A stretch of 64,000 bases of DNA, taken from assembly GCA_014384345.1 (NCBI GenBank), contig JACNGB010000049.1, positions 1 to 64,000 on the forward strand, written 5' to 3'. This stretch comes from Candidatus Thioglobus pontius. Lineage in GTDB: Bacteria > Pseudomonadota > Gammaproteobacteria > PS1 > Pseudothioglobaceae. This document shows, piece by piece, positions 1 through 9,311 of this stretch (its first letter is position 1; every line of letters starts with the position of its first letter). The position numbers and the translations under genes are program-made. The notes under the pieces were generated by a model, which saw only the letters and a list, made by a program, of their open reading frames with translations, did not search any database and had not been told where the DNA came from.

Positions 1-1514
1 ACAACCGTGACATTTTCGGCCACGACCAAGTCATCTTCACTAAATGCTTGAGCAACAGTAACATCAGACTTAATAAGAGATCGACGCTCATCACCAAAAT
101 CTTCAATAATAGCTTTTAACTCTTTTTTAATATAGGTTTTTAAACGAGTATCACTAGATAGTAACAATTCTAATTTATCTTTTTCTGCGTTCAGCTCTTT
201 TTGCTCAGACTGAATTTTAACTTCTTCTAATTTAGCAAGATGGCGCAACTTAAGCTCTAATATTGCTTCAGCTTGGATTTCATCAAGCTTAAAGTGTGCC
301 ATTAAAATTGGCTTAGGCTTATCATTTTCTCTAATGATGGCGATCACTTCGTCAATATTTAGAAAGGCAACTAATAAGCCTTCCAAAATATGTAAACGCG
401 ATAGAATTTTATCTAGACGGAAGTTAAGACGCTTAGTAACAATCTCAATTCTATAAGTTAGCCACTCTTTAAGCATCGGCACCAAAGGCTTAACTTGTGG
501 CTTGCCATTTAAACCGATCACATTCATGTTAACGCGATAATTCTTTTCAAGATCAGTTGTCGCAAACAAATGCAGCATTAAGTTGTCAACATCCACTCTA
601 TTTGAGCGTGGCACAATTACAATACGTGTTGGATTTTGATGGTCAGATTCGTCACGAATATCATCAACCAAAGGCAATTTTTTAGCACGCATTTGGCTAG
701 CTATCTGGGTTATTACTTTAGAGCCAGAGGTTTGAAAAGGCAATGTCTCAATCACAATGTCGCCATCTTCTTTTTGGTAAGTTGCTCGCATCTTGACTGA
801 GCCATGTCCAGTTTCGTAAATTTGTCTTAGGTCGTATGGGCTTGAAACAATATGCGCACTGGTTGGATAATCCGGCGCAGGAATAATCTTCATAATTTCA
901 TCCAAATCACTAGACGGCTTATCTAAAAGATGAATACAAGCATTGACCACTTCGACTAAATTATGAGGTGGTACGTCAGTTGCCATGCCTACTGCAATAC
1001 CCGATGTACCATTCAGTAATAAGTTTGGCACTTGTGCTGGCAAGTTTTTAGGCTCTTGAAGAGATCCATCAAAATTATCTGCCCACTCAGCCGTACCTTG
1101 ATTAATTTCACTTAATAGTAAATCTGCATAGCGCGAAAGCTTGCTCTCGGTATAACGCATCGCGGCAAAAGATTTCGGATCATCTGGCGCACCCCAGTTT
1201 CCTTGACCATCAATAAACGGATAACGGTAAGAAAAAGGCTGAGCCATAAGTACCATTGCCTCATAACAAGCACTATCGCCATGTGGATGGAATTTACCTA
1301 AAACATCACCAACGGTACGGGCTGATTTTTTAAACTTTGCGGTTGATTTAAGCCCCAATTCGCTCATTGCATAAATAATGCGGCGTTGTACCGGCTTAAG
1401 TCCATCGCCCACAAACGGCAGCGCACGATCAAGAATGACGTACATTGAATAATCAAGATAAGCGCGTTCTGAAAATTCTGAAACGCTTTGCTGTTCAAGG
1501 CCGATTTGGCTCAT
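1..1514 (-). CDS. parC: DNA topoisomerase IV subunit A, 3' end outside the window
   Basis: ParC cuts and rejoins DNA in the ParC2E2 complex that unlinks daughter chromosomes. My translation of the minus strand from the ATG at 1514 gives about 504 residues without a stop before the window edge, so the ORF track omits it. It has the ParC stretch [12 protein letters not shown] near residue 76 and the catalytic tyrosine in AAMRYTE (about Tyr121). The quinolone-determining positions hold Ser81 and Glu85, the usual susceptible pair. ParC proteins are normally about 750 residues, so the C-terminal beta-pinwheel is off the window. The motif set fits ParC better than GyrA. Confidence 0.95.
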   Translation of the reverse strand, partial: MSQIGLEQQSVSEFSERAYLDYSMYVILDRALPFVGDGLKPVQRRIIYAMSELGLKSTAKFKKSARTVGDVLGKFHPHGDSACYEAMVLMAQPFSYRYPFIDGQGNWGAPDDPKSFAAMRYTESKLSRYADLLLSEINQGTAEWADNFDGSLQEPKNLPAQVPNLLLNGTSGIAVGMATDVPPHNLVEVVNACIHLLDKPSSDLDEIMKIIPAPDYPTSAHIVSSPYDLRQIYETGHGSVKMRATYQKEDGDIVIETLPFQTSGSKVITQIASQMRAKKLPLVDDIRDESDHQNPTRIVIVPRSNRVDVDNLMLHLFATTDLEKNYRVNMNVIGLNGKPQVKPLVPMLKEWLTYRIEIVTKRLNFRLDKILSRLHILEGLLVAFLNIDEVIAIIRENDKPKPILMAHFKLDEIQAEAILELKLRHLAKLEEVKIQSEQKELNAEKDKLELLLSSDTRLKTYIKKELKAIIEDFGDERRSLIKSDVTVAQAFSEDDLVVAENVTV

Positions 1515-1600
1515 TTTCCCCCTGGAAATTACTAACTTTTGTCTAAAAGTTTTGAACTATTTTAATGCAACTTTTTGCGAGATATTAGCTAAATTATTAT

Positions 1601-2224
1601 TCACAATCGAGAAACATAATCAGCTAGGTCTGATAACTCTTGATCACTCATAGTTTTAATCAAATCTAACATCTCAGGATTGCTATTAGCCCGATAGCCA
1701 TCACGCATCCATTTTAATTGGCGTAATAGATATTCATAATGTTGAGATTTAATTCTTGGAAATGTTAGTTGCGCATCGCCACGCCCATCAAGACCATGAC
1801 AACCGGTGCAATTATTCAAATAAAGCGCCTTACCTTGAGCGAGTCGATCGCCATCTCCCGTGCCATGATTACCAAGATCTGGCAGACTTTCTATGTAAGC
1901 AACAACATCAGCAATAGCTTGTACACCACCAATGGTTTTAGCATCTGAAAATGGATACATGGTTGGATTGTCGCGATGTTTATATTGTATATCTTTGAGC
2001 TGTTTAATGGTGACTGATTTATGTTGAGAGGCGATTACTGGAAAACTACCATTTGACTTACCCATGCCATTATCCAAATGACAAGTCGCACAAAGACGGT
2101 AACTTTGCTGACCATTAGTCAAATTAGGCTTTAATAACAACGCTTGTTCATAGGCATCTTGTGCACTCGCACCCGAGATGATCGCTTGACAAATAAAAAC
2201 ACACAATACAATAAATGACTTCAT
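1601..2224 (-). CDS. Secreted diheme cytochrome c, c4-like
   Basis: The protein has 207 residues with a signal peptide ending near ASA-QD (residue 21). Two CxxCH haem-binding sites are seen, CATCH at 45 and CTGCH at 139, with methionines after each (NPTMYPF, NPEMLDL) that could be axial ligands. This two-domain layout is that of cytochrome c4, a periplasmic electron carrier feeding terminal oxidases; FccA-type subunits of flavocytochrome c share it. The gene is divergent from a hydrolase-like/thioredoxin pair across 57 bp and lies 86 bp upstream of parC on the same strand. The electron donor is unknown; a role in sulfur oxidation is inferred from context only. Confidence 0.85.
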   Translation of the reverse strand: MKSFIVLCVFICQAIISGASAQDAYEQALLLKPNLTNGQQSYRLCATCHLDNGMGKSNGSFPVIASQHKSVTIKQLKDIQYKHRDNPTMYPFSDAKTIGGVQAIADVVAYIESLPDLGNHGTGDGDRLAQGKALYLNNCTGCHGLDGRGDAQLTFPRIKSQHYEYLLRQLKWMRDGYRANSNPEMLDLIKTMSDQELSDLADYVSRL

Positions 2225-2240
2225 ACAAAACCAAGATAGA

Positions 2241-2255
2241 TGGGTAGAATACCCA
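2241..2255. promoter_or_regulatory. Perfect dyad in a 57-bp divergent promoter region
   Basis: TGGGTA-GAA-TACCCA is a perfect 6-bp inverted repeat between the cytochrome c start and the hydrolase-like gene start. Its place in a very short divergent spacer suits an operator shared by both genes. No regulator gene is adjacent, and I cannot assign a family. Confidence 0.35.
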
Positions 2256-2281
2256 CTAGTTTATTTTAATATTGCCACCAG

Positions 2282-3034
2282 ATGTTTATTAAAAATAGTT
2301 TATTTGTCATTTTTATTTTTTTCCTGAGTGTGTCAAATGCTAAAGAGCTTAGTTATGTTGAACTACCTTCCGGAGAGGAGACGGAAATTAGGATTTTTCC
2401 TGCCAAAGGTGACGTTTTGGTTATTGGCTTTGCATGTGATAACGGCAAAAGCAAACATGAAGAGGCTACAGCACAATCTTTAGCCGATGACGGTATTGAA
2501 GTCTGGATGCCTGACATGCTTGGCACTTACATGCTGCCAAAATCGCGCAGTAGTTATGCTGAAATTCCTAGCGAAGACTTAACTCATGTCATCTATGAAG
2601 CCATTTCAACCAAAAAAGACGTCTACCTAGTAGCCTCTGGCCCAGACACGCAACTACTATTGCGTGCAGCCGCACAATGGAAAAAATCTTACGCTGACTA
2701 TCAAGACTTAAAAGGTGGCATATTATTATTCCCACGCCTTAATGATGGTGCACCTGAACCTGGTGTTGAGCCAAAATATGTTGAGCCTGTTGGAACTACA
2801 AGTATCCCCTTAATGGTACTAGAAGGTGGTCGCACACCAAATCGCTGGGGCGTTAATCATCTAACCCAAAAATTAGGCGCTTCAGGCAGCTCTGTTGTCT
2901 CTAAAATTGTCCCAGGAATTCGTGGCTATTTCTTTAAACGCGCTGACCCAAACAGAACAGAAGATGTTGTTACCTCACAATTATCAGGACTCATTAAAGT
3001 GAGCTTGTTTTATTTACAGGAATTAAAAAAATGA
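2282..3034 (+). CDS. Secreted alpha/beta-hydrolase-like protein, split form
   Basis: This 250-residue protein has a hydrophobic signal sequence (residues 1-20, cleavage near SNA-KE). It is clearly paralogous to the N-terminal half of the fused protein at 13716-14960: both share VEL-SG near the start, a YM-x-RSS segment, VASG/IASG followed by a QW-ending helix, DLKGG/YLKGH and GSSV. The fold is read as alpha/beta-hydrolase-like, but the expected nucleophile elbow reads ASGPD, with glycine where a serine would sit, so catalysis is doubtful. It overlaps the following TlpA-like thioredoxin gene by 4 bp (ATGA), so the two are probably translated together. Function unknown. Confidence 0.7.
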   Translation: MFIKNSLFVIFIFFLSVSNAKELSYVELPSGEETEIRIFPAKGDVLVIGFACDNGKSKHEEATAQSLADDGIEVWMPDMLGTYMLPKSRSSYAEIPSEDLTHVIYEAISTKKDVYLVASGPDTQLLLRAAAQWKKSYADYQDLKGGILLFPRLNDGAPEPGVEPKYVEPVGTTSIPLMVLEGGRTPNRWGVNHLTQKLGASGSSVVSKIVPGIRGYFFKRADPNRTEDVVTSQLSGLIKVSLFYLQELKK

Positions 3035-3552
3035 TAAAAAACGCAATTGCTAAAAAAACCTTACTAGCCCTTTTATTGATTACAGCCGGCATTGTACAAG
3101 CAGCATCATTAAAACCATACACAGGAAAAATCACCAATCCCCAAGTTCAATTGAAAGATTTATCAGGCAACATTCACACGCTGGAGCAATACAAAGGTCA
3201 GGTTGTGCTGGTGCAATTCTGGGCAACTTACTGCCCACCTTGCGTTAAAGAGATGCCAAGTATGAATAAATTGCAAGACAAGTTGGCTAAAGCAGGTGTG
3301 GCATTTAAAATTTTAGCCATTGACATGGCAGAATCCAAAGCTGAAGTTGAGGCTTTTGTTAAACGCATTAAGCCCGAGTTTACTATTCTAATGGACGAAT
3401 CAGGCAGTAGCATTCAAGCCTGGAACGTGTTTGCCGCGCCTTCAAATTTCTTAATCAACAAGCAAGGTGAAATTGCCTACACGTTGTTTGGCGGTGTTGA
3501 GTGGGACTCGACTGAGATAATCGAGACAATTACACAACTGTCTCAACAGTAA
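3031..3552 (+). CDS. TlpA/ResA-type periplasmic thioredoxin
   Basis: The 173-residue protein has a signal or anchor segment (residues 8-24), a thioredoxin fold with the redox motif CPPC in FWATYCPPC (about 69-72), and a cis-proline loop AAPSNF. TlpA/ResA proteins exchange disulfides in the periplasm, often for cytochrome c maturation or sulfur chemistry. Its C-terminal pattern (ILMDESG, PSNFLI, EWD-x-IxxTIxQL) is nearly the same as that of the fused protein at 13716-14960, marking the two as paralogues. It overlaps the hydrolase-like gene by 4 bp and ends 1 bp before the convergent gcvP stop. Confidence 0.88.
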   Translation: MIKNAIAKKTLLALLLITAGIVQAASLKPYTGKITNPQVQLKDLSGNIHTLEQYKGQVVLVQFWATYCPPCVKEMPSMNKLQDKLAKAGVAFKILAIDMAESKAEVEAFVKRIKPEFTILMDESGSSIQAWNVFAAPSNFLINKQGEIAYTLFGGVEWDSTEIIETITQLSQQ

Positions 3553-3553
3553 A

Positions 3554-6352
3554 CTACTCGAAATCTTCTGTGGTAATACAAGAGCAGAATAAATTACGAT
3601 CACCATAGACATTGTCAATACGCTTAACTGGCGGGAAATATTTATTCGTAATTAACGACTCAACCGGATACAAAGCCTCTTGCCTTGTATATGGATAAGC
3701 CCAATCGCCCGCCATCTCATGTGCTGTATGCGGTGCATTTTTAAGTGGATTATTATCCTTATCCCACTCACCTGAAATTACTTTTTGAATTTCATCATGA
3801 ATGCTAATCATGGCGGTAATAAATCGATCAATCTCACGCTTCGACTCACTTTCAGTTGGCTCAATCATTAACGTACCCGCCACTGGAAACGACATGGTTG
3901 GCGAATGAAATCCATAATCCATTAAACGCTTAGCAATGTCTTCTTCCGCAATACCACTCAATTCTTTCAAGGGGCGAATATCAACAATACATTCGTGTGC
4001 CACCATACCTTGGTCGCCACGATATAGAATCGGAAAACTATCTTTTAGCGCGTCTGCAATATAGTTTGCACTAACAATCGCCACTTCCGTAGAACGCTGC
4101 ATGCCGTATTTACCCAACAATTTAATATAACTCCAGGAAATTGGCAGAATTGAAGCAGAGCCATACATGGCCGCTGATACGGCGTTCGAATCTTTTTCTA
4201 AAGGATTACCTGGCAAAAATTCAGCTAAATGCGACTTAACACCAATTGGGCCCATACCCGGGCCACCACCACCATGTGGAATAGCAAAGGTTTTATGCAA
4301 ATTGATGTGTGATACATCTGCACCAAACTCACCCATACGAGTCACGCCCACCATGGCATTAAGATTGGCACCGTCAAGATAAACTTGACCACCATTATCG
4401 TGAATAATATCGCAAATTTGCTTAATCTCAACCTCGAATACACCATGTGTTGATGGGTATGTCACCATGATGGCTGCAAGTTTCTCTTGGTGTTTTTCAA
4501 CTTTGGCTTTTAAATCATTAATGTCAATATTACCCGCTTCATCACATTTAACAATCACTACTTTCATGCCAGCCATAATCGCACTTGCCGGGTTGGTGCC
4601 GTGTGCTGAAGATGGAATTAAACAAATATTTCGATCATGATCTCCACGCGACTGATGATAAGCATGAATCGCTAAAAGTCCTGCAAATTCGCCTTGAGAG
4701 CCAGCATTTGGCTGCAGCGATACTGCGTCATAGCCTGTTACTTCACACAATGCGTGCTCTAAATCTTTAAATAATTGCTGGTAGCCTTGAGTTTGATCTT
4801 CTGGTGCATAAGGATGCAATTTTGAAAATCCTGGCAAGCTGATTGGATACATTTGTGTCGCTGCATTCAGCTTCATTGTGCAAGAGCCGAGTGCAATCAT
4901 TGAATGATTAAGCGCAATATCTTTATTCTCAAGGCGCTTTAAGTAACGCATCATTTCAGTTTCTGAGTGATATTGACTAAACACCGGATGGGTTAAATAA
5001 TCAGAAGAGCGCATCATAGCAACTGACAACACTGGCTCTGATTGGGTCAATGTATCAATTGAAAATATCGCTAATAATGCTAGCAATTCAGCCTGCGTGG
5101 TTGTCTCGTCAACCGATATACTTAACTGATTGTCACTCAACAGACGAATATTAATATTTGCCTGTTGAGCTTGGCTAAATAAAGTTTGCGCTTGATCGGT
5201 ATTAATGGTTACCGTATCAAAAAACTGATTAGCTGCTAGTTCAAATCCTGCCTCACTTAAACTTTTCGCTAAATCGCTCGCTTTAGCATGCACTTTGGTA
5301 GCAATTTTCTTAAGCCCTGCAGCGCCATGGTAAATACCGTAGGCTGCTGCCAAAACCGCCAATAAAACTTGAGCAGTACAAATATTACTAGTCGCCTTAT
5401 CGCGACGAATATGTTGTTCACGAGTTTGCAAAGACATGCGCATTGCTGGCTTACCATGTACGTCTTGAGAAACGCCAATAATACGCCCAGGTACCATACG
5501 CTTATATTCATCACGCGTAGCAAGATACGCAGCATGCGGGCCGCCAAAACCCATTGGCACGCCAAAACGTTGAGTACTGCCCACAGCAATATCAGCACCC
5601 ATCTCAGCTGGCGTTTTAATCAACGCTAATGCCAAAACATCACAAGCAACAATGGTTAATACGCCATTTTCTTTGGCTCTGTTGATATCACCGGTTAAAT
5701 CACGAACCTCACCATTAGTGCCTGGTGATTGCAACAAAGCAGCAAAATAATCAGAGAAATCATTATTCTGGATATCGCCTACCACCAACTCTATGCCTAA
5801 CGGCTTGGCGCGCGTTTGCAAAATAGTAATGGTTTGTGCATTGGTATTATGATCGATTAAGAATTTATTAGATTTATTCTTGCGATTGGCGCGCTTAGCC
5901 ATCATCATCGCTTCAGCACAAGCGGTCGGCTCATCTAATAACGAAGCGTTGGAAATATCCATGCCTGTCAGATCGATAATCATTTGCTGGAAATTTAATA
6001 GCATTTCCAAACGACCTTGAGAAATTTCAGCTTGGTATGGTGTATAAGCCGTATACCACCCCGGATTTTCCAAGATATTACGCTGAATAACGCTTGGCAT
6101 CAATGTGCCATAATAACCTTGACCAATGAAGTTTGTAGCCAGTGTATTTTCACTGGCTAATTTGGTTGCCAAATCAAGGGCATCACGCTCAGTTAGACCT
6201 TCGTCAACGGCCATACGATTACCAAATAAAATAGCCTCTGGTACGGTTTTTGATACAACCTCATCGACACTTTTGCAGTTAACACTGTTCAGCATGGAAG
6301 CAATATCTTGATCGCTTGGGCCAATGTGTCTATCTAAGAATTCGTTACTCAT
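3554..6352 (-). CDS. gcvP: Glycine dehydrogenase (decarboxylating), P-protein
   Basis: GcvP is the PLP-dependent P-protein of the glycine cleavage system: it decarboxylates glycine and passes the aminomethyl group to the lipoyl arm of GcvH. The 932-residue length fits the fused single-chain form. The PLP lysine lies in NLHKTFAIPHGGGGPG at about residue 685. N-terminal (FLDRHIGPSDQDI) and C-terminal halves are both intact. gcvT and gcvH are not in the window. A hairpin between hinT and this gene may limit read-through from upstream. Confidence 0.97.
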   Translation of the reverse strand: MSNEFLDRHIGPSDQDIASMLNSVNCKSVDEVVSKTVPEAILFGNRMAVDEGLTERDALDLATKLASENTLATNFIGQGYYGTLMPSVIQRNILENPGWYTAYTPYQAEISQGRLEMLLNFQQMIIDLTGMDISNASLLDEPTACAEAMMMAKRANRKNKSNKFLIDHNTNAQTITILQTRAKPLGIELVVGDIQNNDFSDYFAALLQSPGTNGEVRDLTGDINRAKENGVLTIVACDVLALALIKTPAEMGADIAVGSTQRFGVPMGFGGPHAAYLATRDEYKRMVPGRIIGVSQDVHGKPAMRMSLQTREQHIRRDKATSNICTAQVLLAVLAAAYGIYHGAAGLKKIATKVHAKASDLAKSLSEAGFELAANQFFDTVTINTDQAQTLFSQAQQANINIRLLSDNQLSISVDETTTQAELLALLAIFSIDTLTQSEPVLSVAMMRSSDYLTHPVFSQYHSETEMMRYLKRLENKDIALNHSMIALGSCTMKLNAATQMYPISLPGFSKLHPYAPEDQTQGYQQLFKDLEHALCEVTGYDAVSLQPNAGSQGEFAGLLAIHAYHQSRGDHDRNICLIPSSAHGTNPASAIMAGMKVVIVKCDEAGNIDINDLKAKVEKHQEKLAAIMVTYPSTHGVFEVEIKQICDIIHDNGGQVYLDGANLNAMVGVTRMGEFGADVSHINLHKTFAIPHGGGGPGMGPIGVKSHLAEFLPGNPLEKDSNAVSAAMYGSASILPISWSYIKLLGKYGMQRSTEVAIVSANYIADALKDSFPILYRGDQGMVAHECIVDIRPLKELSGIAEEDIAKRLMDYGFHSPTMSFPVAGTLMIEPTESESKREIDRFITAMISIHDEIQKVISGEWDKDNNPLKNAPHTAHEMAGDWAYPYTRQEALYPVESLITNKYFPPVKRIDNVYGDRNLFCSCITTEDFE

Positions 6353-6363
6353 AATAAAATAAG

Positions 6364-6403
6364 AAGCACTAAAAAAGATAGAATTTTATCTTATTAAGTG
6401 CTT
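6364..6403 (-). terminator. Hairpin between hinT and gcvP
   Basis: On the minus strand AAGCACTTAATAAGATA is followed, after a short loop, by TATCTTTTTTAGTGCTT, giving two paired blocks of seven bases with a mismatched middle. It lies after the hinT stop and before the gcvP start. It could be a terminator of the upstream operon or an attenuator; the T-tract after the stem is short and broken. Confidence 0.5.
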
Positions 6404-6434
6404 GTTTTGCTTACAAAAAATAGGGGTTTGTTTC

Positions 6435-6773
6435 TTAACCTGGAGGCCACTGCAATTGACGCCCAGCCAAACAATGAAGATGGATATGATAAACCGCTTG
6501 ACCACCATCATTATTACAATTCATCACCACACGATAACCATCCTCAGCAAACCCTAAATCTTTGGCAATTTTGCTGGCCGTTAGTGACAACTTGCCCAAC
6601 AATACAGCATCATCCGCCTCATTCAGGGTGGCAATGTGTTGCTTAGGAATAACCAAGAAATGATGTGGCGCTTGCGCTTCAATATCATGAAAAGCAAACA
6701 CATCCTCATCTTCATAAATTTTATTTGATGGGATTTCGCCTGCAATAATTTTACAAAATAAACAATCAGACAT
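6435..6773 (-). CDS. hinT: HIT-family nucleotide hydrolase, HinT-like
   Basis: HinT-type proteins are small cytosolic purine nucleoside phosphoramidases. The 112-residue chain starts MSDCLFCKII and has the histidine triad HIHLHCLAG near the C-terminus. The track ORF begins 22 codons earlier, but the ATG at 6773 has a GAGG 5 bases upstream and matches the family N-terminus, so I use it. This start lies 19 bp after the SQR-like stop, so the genes are probably co-transcribed, although HinT has no known sulfur role. Confidence 0.92.
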   Translation of the reverse strand: MSDCLFCKIIAGEIPSNKIYEDEDVFAFHDIEAQAPHHFLVIPKQHIATLNEADDAVLLGKLSLTASKIAKDLGFAEDGYRVVMNCNNDGGQAVYHIHLHCLAGRQLQWPPG

Positions 6774-6792
6774 AAAAATACCTCTATAAACT

Positions 6793-7920
6793 CTATCGGT
6801 ATTGGCGCAAGTACCACCAGCCAAACACTTTTTTAGCAATATGCATCAGGCGACAATTTGGTAGCATTAAGCCACCTTTAAGCGTTCTGGACACATACAT
6901 ACCCTTATTATTTGAATCAACAATACACATCAGTTCAATTTTAAATGTGTGGCTAGCCTCTTTTCCATCAAGCATATCCAGTGCATTTTTAGCTGCAGCT
7001 TCTGCCTGAAGATCAGCCATGTGCGCTTGTTTTGGCATCCATTCTGGGCCAGGGAAAGAGCCCGAATCGCCAGCGACAAAAACTTTATCAACACCCTCGA
7101 CCTCACAAAACTTATTGGCTTTGAGCATGCCACCTTCGCTACGTGCAAGATCAGTGTTGTCAAACCAAGTATTGCCCGTCATACCAGGCATAAATAAAAT
7201 TAAATCAGCAGCAAACTCGCCACCTTCAGTCACCACTTTGTCAGCGCTAAATTTCTTCATTTTATTGCCCAGATGCGTAGCAATATTACGTTTTTTCATC
7301 TCGCTCAATAAGCCGCCAACTGCTTTTTCGCCAAGACGCGCGCCAGGCTTAGGCGCTGGGGTAAAGAAGGTTAGATTGAATTTATCACGTCGTCCTTCTG
7401 CGCGTAGCTGCGTATCCAATCCAAATAGAAATTCAAACATCGGCCCACCACGCATTGCACTCGGCTCTTTTGGATTACCACTAAAGCCAATAGCAATATC
7501 ACCACCATCCATTGACTTAACGCGATCACGAATCGCCTCGGCCGCCTCTAGCCCCTCACAAGGGGTAATTGCATGCTCGATACCTGGCAGTTTTTTAATA
7601 AAACGCCCACCTGAAGCAATGATTAATGCGTCATTATCATAGGTGCCAATTGGTGTTACTACTGACCTGCCTTTGTTTTCTAATCCAGTTACGCTACTTA
7701 CGATATGAACTACATTCATGCGTTTGAAAAAATTATCTAAAGGAATAACAATGTCTTTTTTACTTGCCACACCGGATGGCACCCAAATCAAGCTTGGCAT
7801 GTAAACCAACTCTGCTTTAGGGGAAATAAGTGTAATTTCAGCTTTTTTATCTTTTTTTCGAATAGTTCGAACAGCGGTTAACCCGGCAAATCCTGAGCCG
7901 ATAATAGTAATTTTTTTCAT
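6793..7920 (-). CDS. SQR-family FAD-dependent oxidoreductase
   Basis: This 375-residue flavoprotein has an FAD-binding GSGFAG at residues 8-13, an ASGG segment at 102-105, and the second FAD-contact motif VFVAGDSG at 280-287. The C-terminus ends in an aromatic, basic helix (VFGWWYLRQYR) like the membrane-docking tail of sulfide:quinone reductases. Cysteines are at 121, 272, 332 and 356. The first and third could match two of the three SQR redox cysteines, but the central one, expected near 150-165, is absent (the stretch reads EPSAMRGGP). It is therefore an SQR relative, possibly oxidising sulfide, with NDH-2-like function also possible. Confidence 0.75.
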   Translation of the reverse strand: MKKITIIGSGFAGLTAVRTIRKKDKKAEITLISPKAELVYMPSLIWVPSGVASKKDIVIPLDNFFKRMNVVHIVSSVTGLENKGRSVVTPIGTYDNDALIIASGGRFIKKLPGIEHAITPCEGLEAAEAIRDRVKSMDGGDIAIGFSGNPKEPSAMRGGPMFEFLFGLDTQLRAEGRRDKFNLTFFTPAPKPGARLGEKAVGGLLSEMKKRNIATHLGNKMKKFSADKVVTEGGEFAADLILFMPGMTGNTWFDNTDLARSEGGMLKANKFCEVEGVDKVFVAGDSGSFPGPEWMPKQAHMADLQAEAAAKNALDMLDGKEASHTFKIELMCIVDSNNKGMYVSRTLKGGLMLPNCRLMHIAKKVFGWWYLRQYR

Positions 7921-7922
7921 AT

Positions 7923-8225
7923 CTAAAAAACCTCTAAGTTGTTAGGTGTCATTGTACTCATATTGGCAATAGCACCAAATCTTTCCATATTTTTAGGCCA
8001 GCTTTCTCTCGCCTCCAGTTGCTGTCTAAAGCTTTGGTGATGCGCCTTACTCTGCCACTTTATTAAACAATAGATCCGTTTATTTTCATCAATACCTGAA
8101 TCACGTGAAATAAAACCATCAGCCTTAGCAATATCCTCGTCAATTTCTTTGGATAAAGTTTTCCAATCTTCTAATAAATCTTTGCTATTTAATTCAAATG
8201 ATACTATCACAAAATATTCGCTCAT
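7923..8225 (-). CDS. Small ABM-like dimeric alpha/beta-barrel protein
   Basis: A 100-residue soluble protein beginning MSEYFVIVSFEL, with the beta-alpha-beta pattern and ADGFISRDSG segment of antibiotic-biosynthesis-monooxygenase-type ferredoxin-fold proteins. Such domains bind small hydrophobic or haem-like ligands, or act as cofactor-free oxygenases, but no catalytic residue can be assigned here. It lies 2 bp upstream of the SQR-like gene and is probably in its operon. Confidence 0.6.
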   Translation of the reverse strand: MSEYFVIVSFELNSKDLLEDWKTLSKEIDEDIAKADGFISRDSGIDENKRIYCLIKWQSKAHHQSFRQQLEARESWPKNMERFGAIANMSTMTPNNLEVF

Positions 8226-8237
8226 CTCTTACTCCTC

Positions 8238-8657
8238 CTACTTATTATGACAAAAATGTCCACTATCCGGCTCTTCAACACTTCTGGCAATATTCTCTAC
8301 AAACGCTTGTAATTCGTCAAATTCTAACACCGTTAAAATTCGAGTAACCACATCTGGTGAAACTCGCAATGTACACATACCACCATCTTTAAGCGTTACT
8401 TGCATGCCGGCAGCATTCATCATTAGCGCATCATCTGTTTGCTCTAATAACGCTTCTAACTCATCTTGCAATACATCATACAAATCTTGCAGCTCACCCA
8501 GTATAGAATCATTTGTATCATCAGCAATTGAGACGATCTCACCTTGGATCGAGCCAAAACTCTCATCATCCTCGCATTTAAATTCTATTCCCACCTTTGT
8601 CAAATGGTCTTTGAATTTGCCTGAGAGCGAAGCATTGAAAAATATATAATCTAGCAT
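8238..8657 (-). CDS. Unrecognised acidic protein of the SQR-like operon
   Basis: I do not recognise this 139-residue protein. It is acidic, has no signal peptide or membrane segment, and holds four parts: a short N-terminal strand (LDYIFFNASL), an EFKCEDDE stretch, a helical glutamate/leucine-rich middle, and a C-terminus ending CHNK. It sits 12 bp upstream of the ABM-like gene and reads into it and the SQR-like gene, so it is likely the first gene of that operon. Co-occurrence with the SQR-like gene in other genomes would be the first clue to its role. Confidence 0.65.
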   Translation of the reverse strand: MLDYIFFNASLSGKFKDHLTKVGIEFKCEDDESFGSIQGEIVSIADDTNDSILGELQDLYDVLQDELEALLEQTDDALMMNAAGMQVTLKDGGMCTLRVSPDVVTRILTVLEFDELQAFVENIARSVEEPDSGHFCHNK

Positions 8658-8688
8658 ATCAATTTTGTAATTTTATTGGAATATTTTA

Positions 8689-9270
8689 ATGCTTGAGCAA
8701 GACGCACTAGACACTTTATTTATTAATGCTAGAAGTCATAATGGCTGGCTAGATCAAAATGTATCAGATGAACAAATTAAACAAATTTATGAACTGATGA
8801 AATTTGGCCCAACCGCAGCTAACAACTGCCCAGCGCGCCTTACCTTTGTAAAATCTAGCAAAGCAAAAGAGCAGCTAAAAGCGCATCTTGATGAAGGTAA
8901 TGTTGAAAAATCTATGGCCGCACCCGTCGTGGCCATTATTAGCTATGACACAGAATTCTATGAAAAACTAAACTTCTTGTTTCCACACACCGACGCACGC
9001 AGCTGGTACGCTGGCAACGACGCAAAAATCAAACAAGCGGGTGAAATGAATGCCACACTACAAGGTGCTTACTTTATGCTTGCTGCTCGCGCAGTAGGGC
9101 TAGATTGCGGCCCAATGGGTGGGTTTAATAACACAACTTTAGATGAAGAATTCTTTCCAGATGGGAAAACTAAATCCATCTTTATTTGTGCACTTGGACA
9201 AGGTGACGAATCAAAGATTTACCCACGCGGACCGCGCCTAAGCTTTAATGAGGCTTGTAAAATAATTTAG
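8689..9270 (+). CDS. rutE: Nitroreductase-family malonic semialdehyde reductase, RutE type
   Basis: The 193-residue FMN-binding protein matches RutE along its length: NARSHNGW near residue 13, FGPTAANNCPAR at 43, FPHTDARSWY, LDCGPMGGF and PRGPRLSFNEAC at the end. RutE reduces 3-oxopropanoate (malonic semialdehyde) to 3-hydroxypropanoate with NAD(P)H; in E. coli it serves uracil breakdown. No other rut gene is near, so here it may work as a general semialdehyde or nitro-compound reductase. It is divergent from the SQR-like operon and followed by a strong terminator. Confidence 0.88.
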   Translation: MLEQDALDTLFINARSHNGWLDQNVSDEQIKQIYELMKFGPTAANNCPARLTFVKSSKAKEQLKAHLDEGNVEKSMAAPVVAIISYDTEFYEKLNFLFPHTDARSWYAGNDAKIKQAGEMNATLQGAYFMLAARAVGLDCGPMGGFNNTTLDEEFFPDGKTKSIFICALGQGDESKIYPRGPRLSFNEACKII

Positions 9271-9311
9271 CAAATTATTCAAATAGCTGGTTTTGCAGTA
9301 TGCCAACAAGA

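Noticed and set aside
5269-5598. 109-codon minus-strand ORF inside gcvP
   Set aside because: Another frame of gcvP; the sequence is hydrophobic by chance and matches no family.
7019-7642. 207-codon plus-strand ORF
   Set aside because: It is antisense to the SQR-like gene, low in complexity and rich in Ser/Pro, with no ribosome site; a shadow frame.
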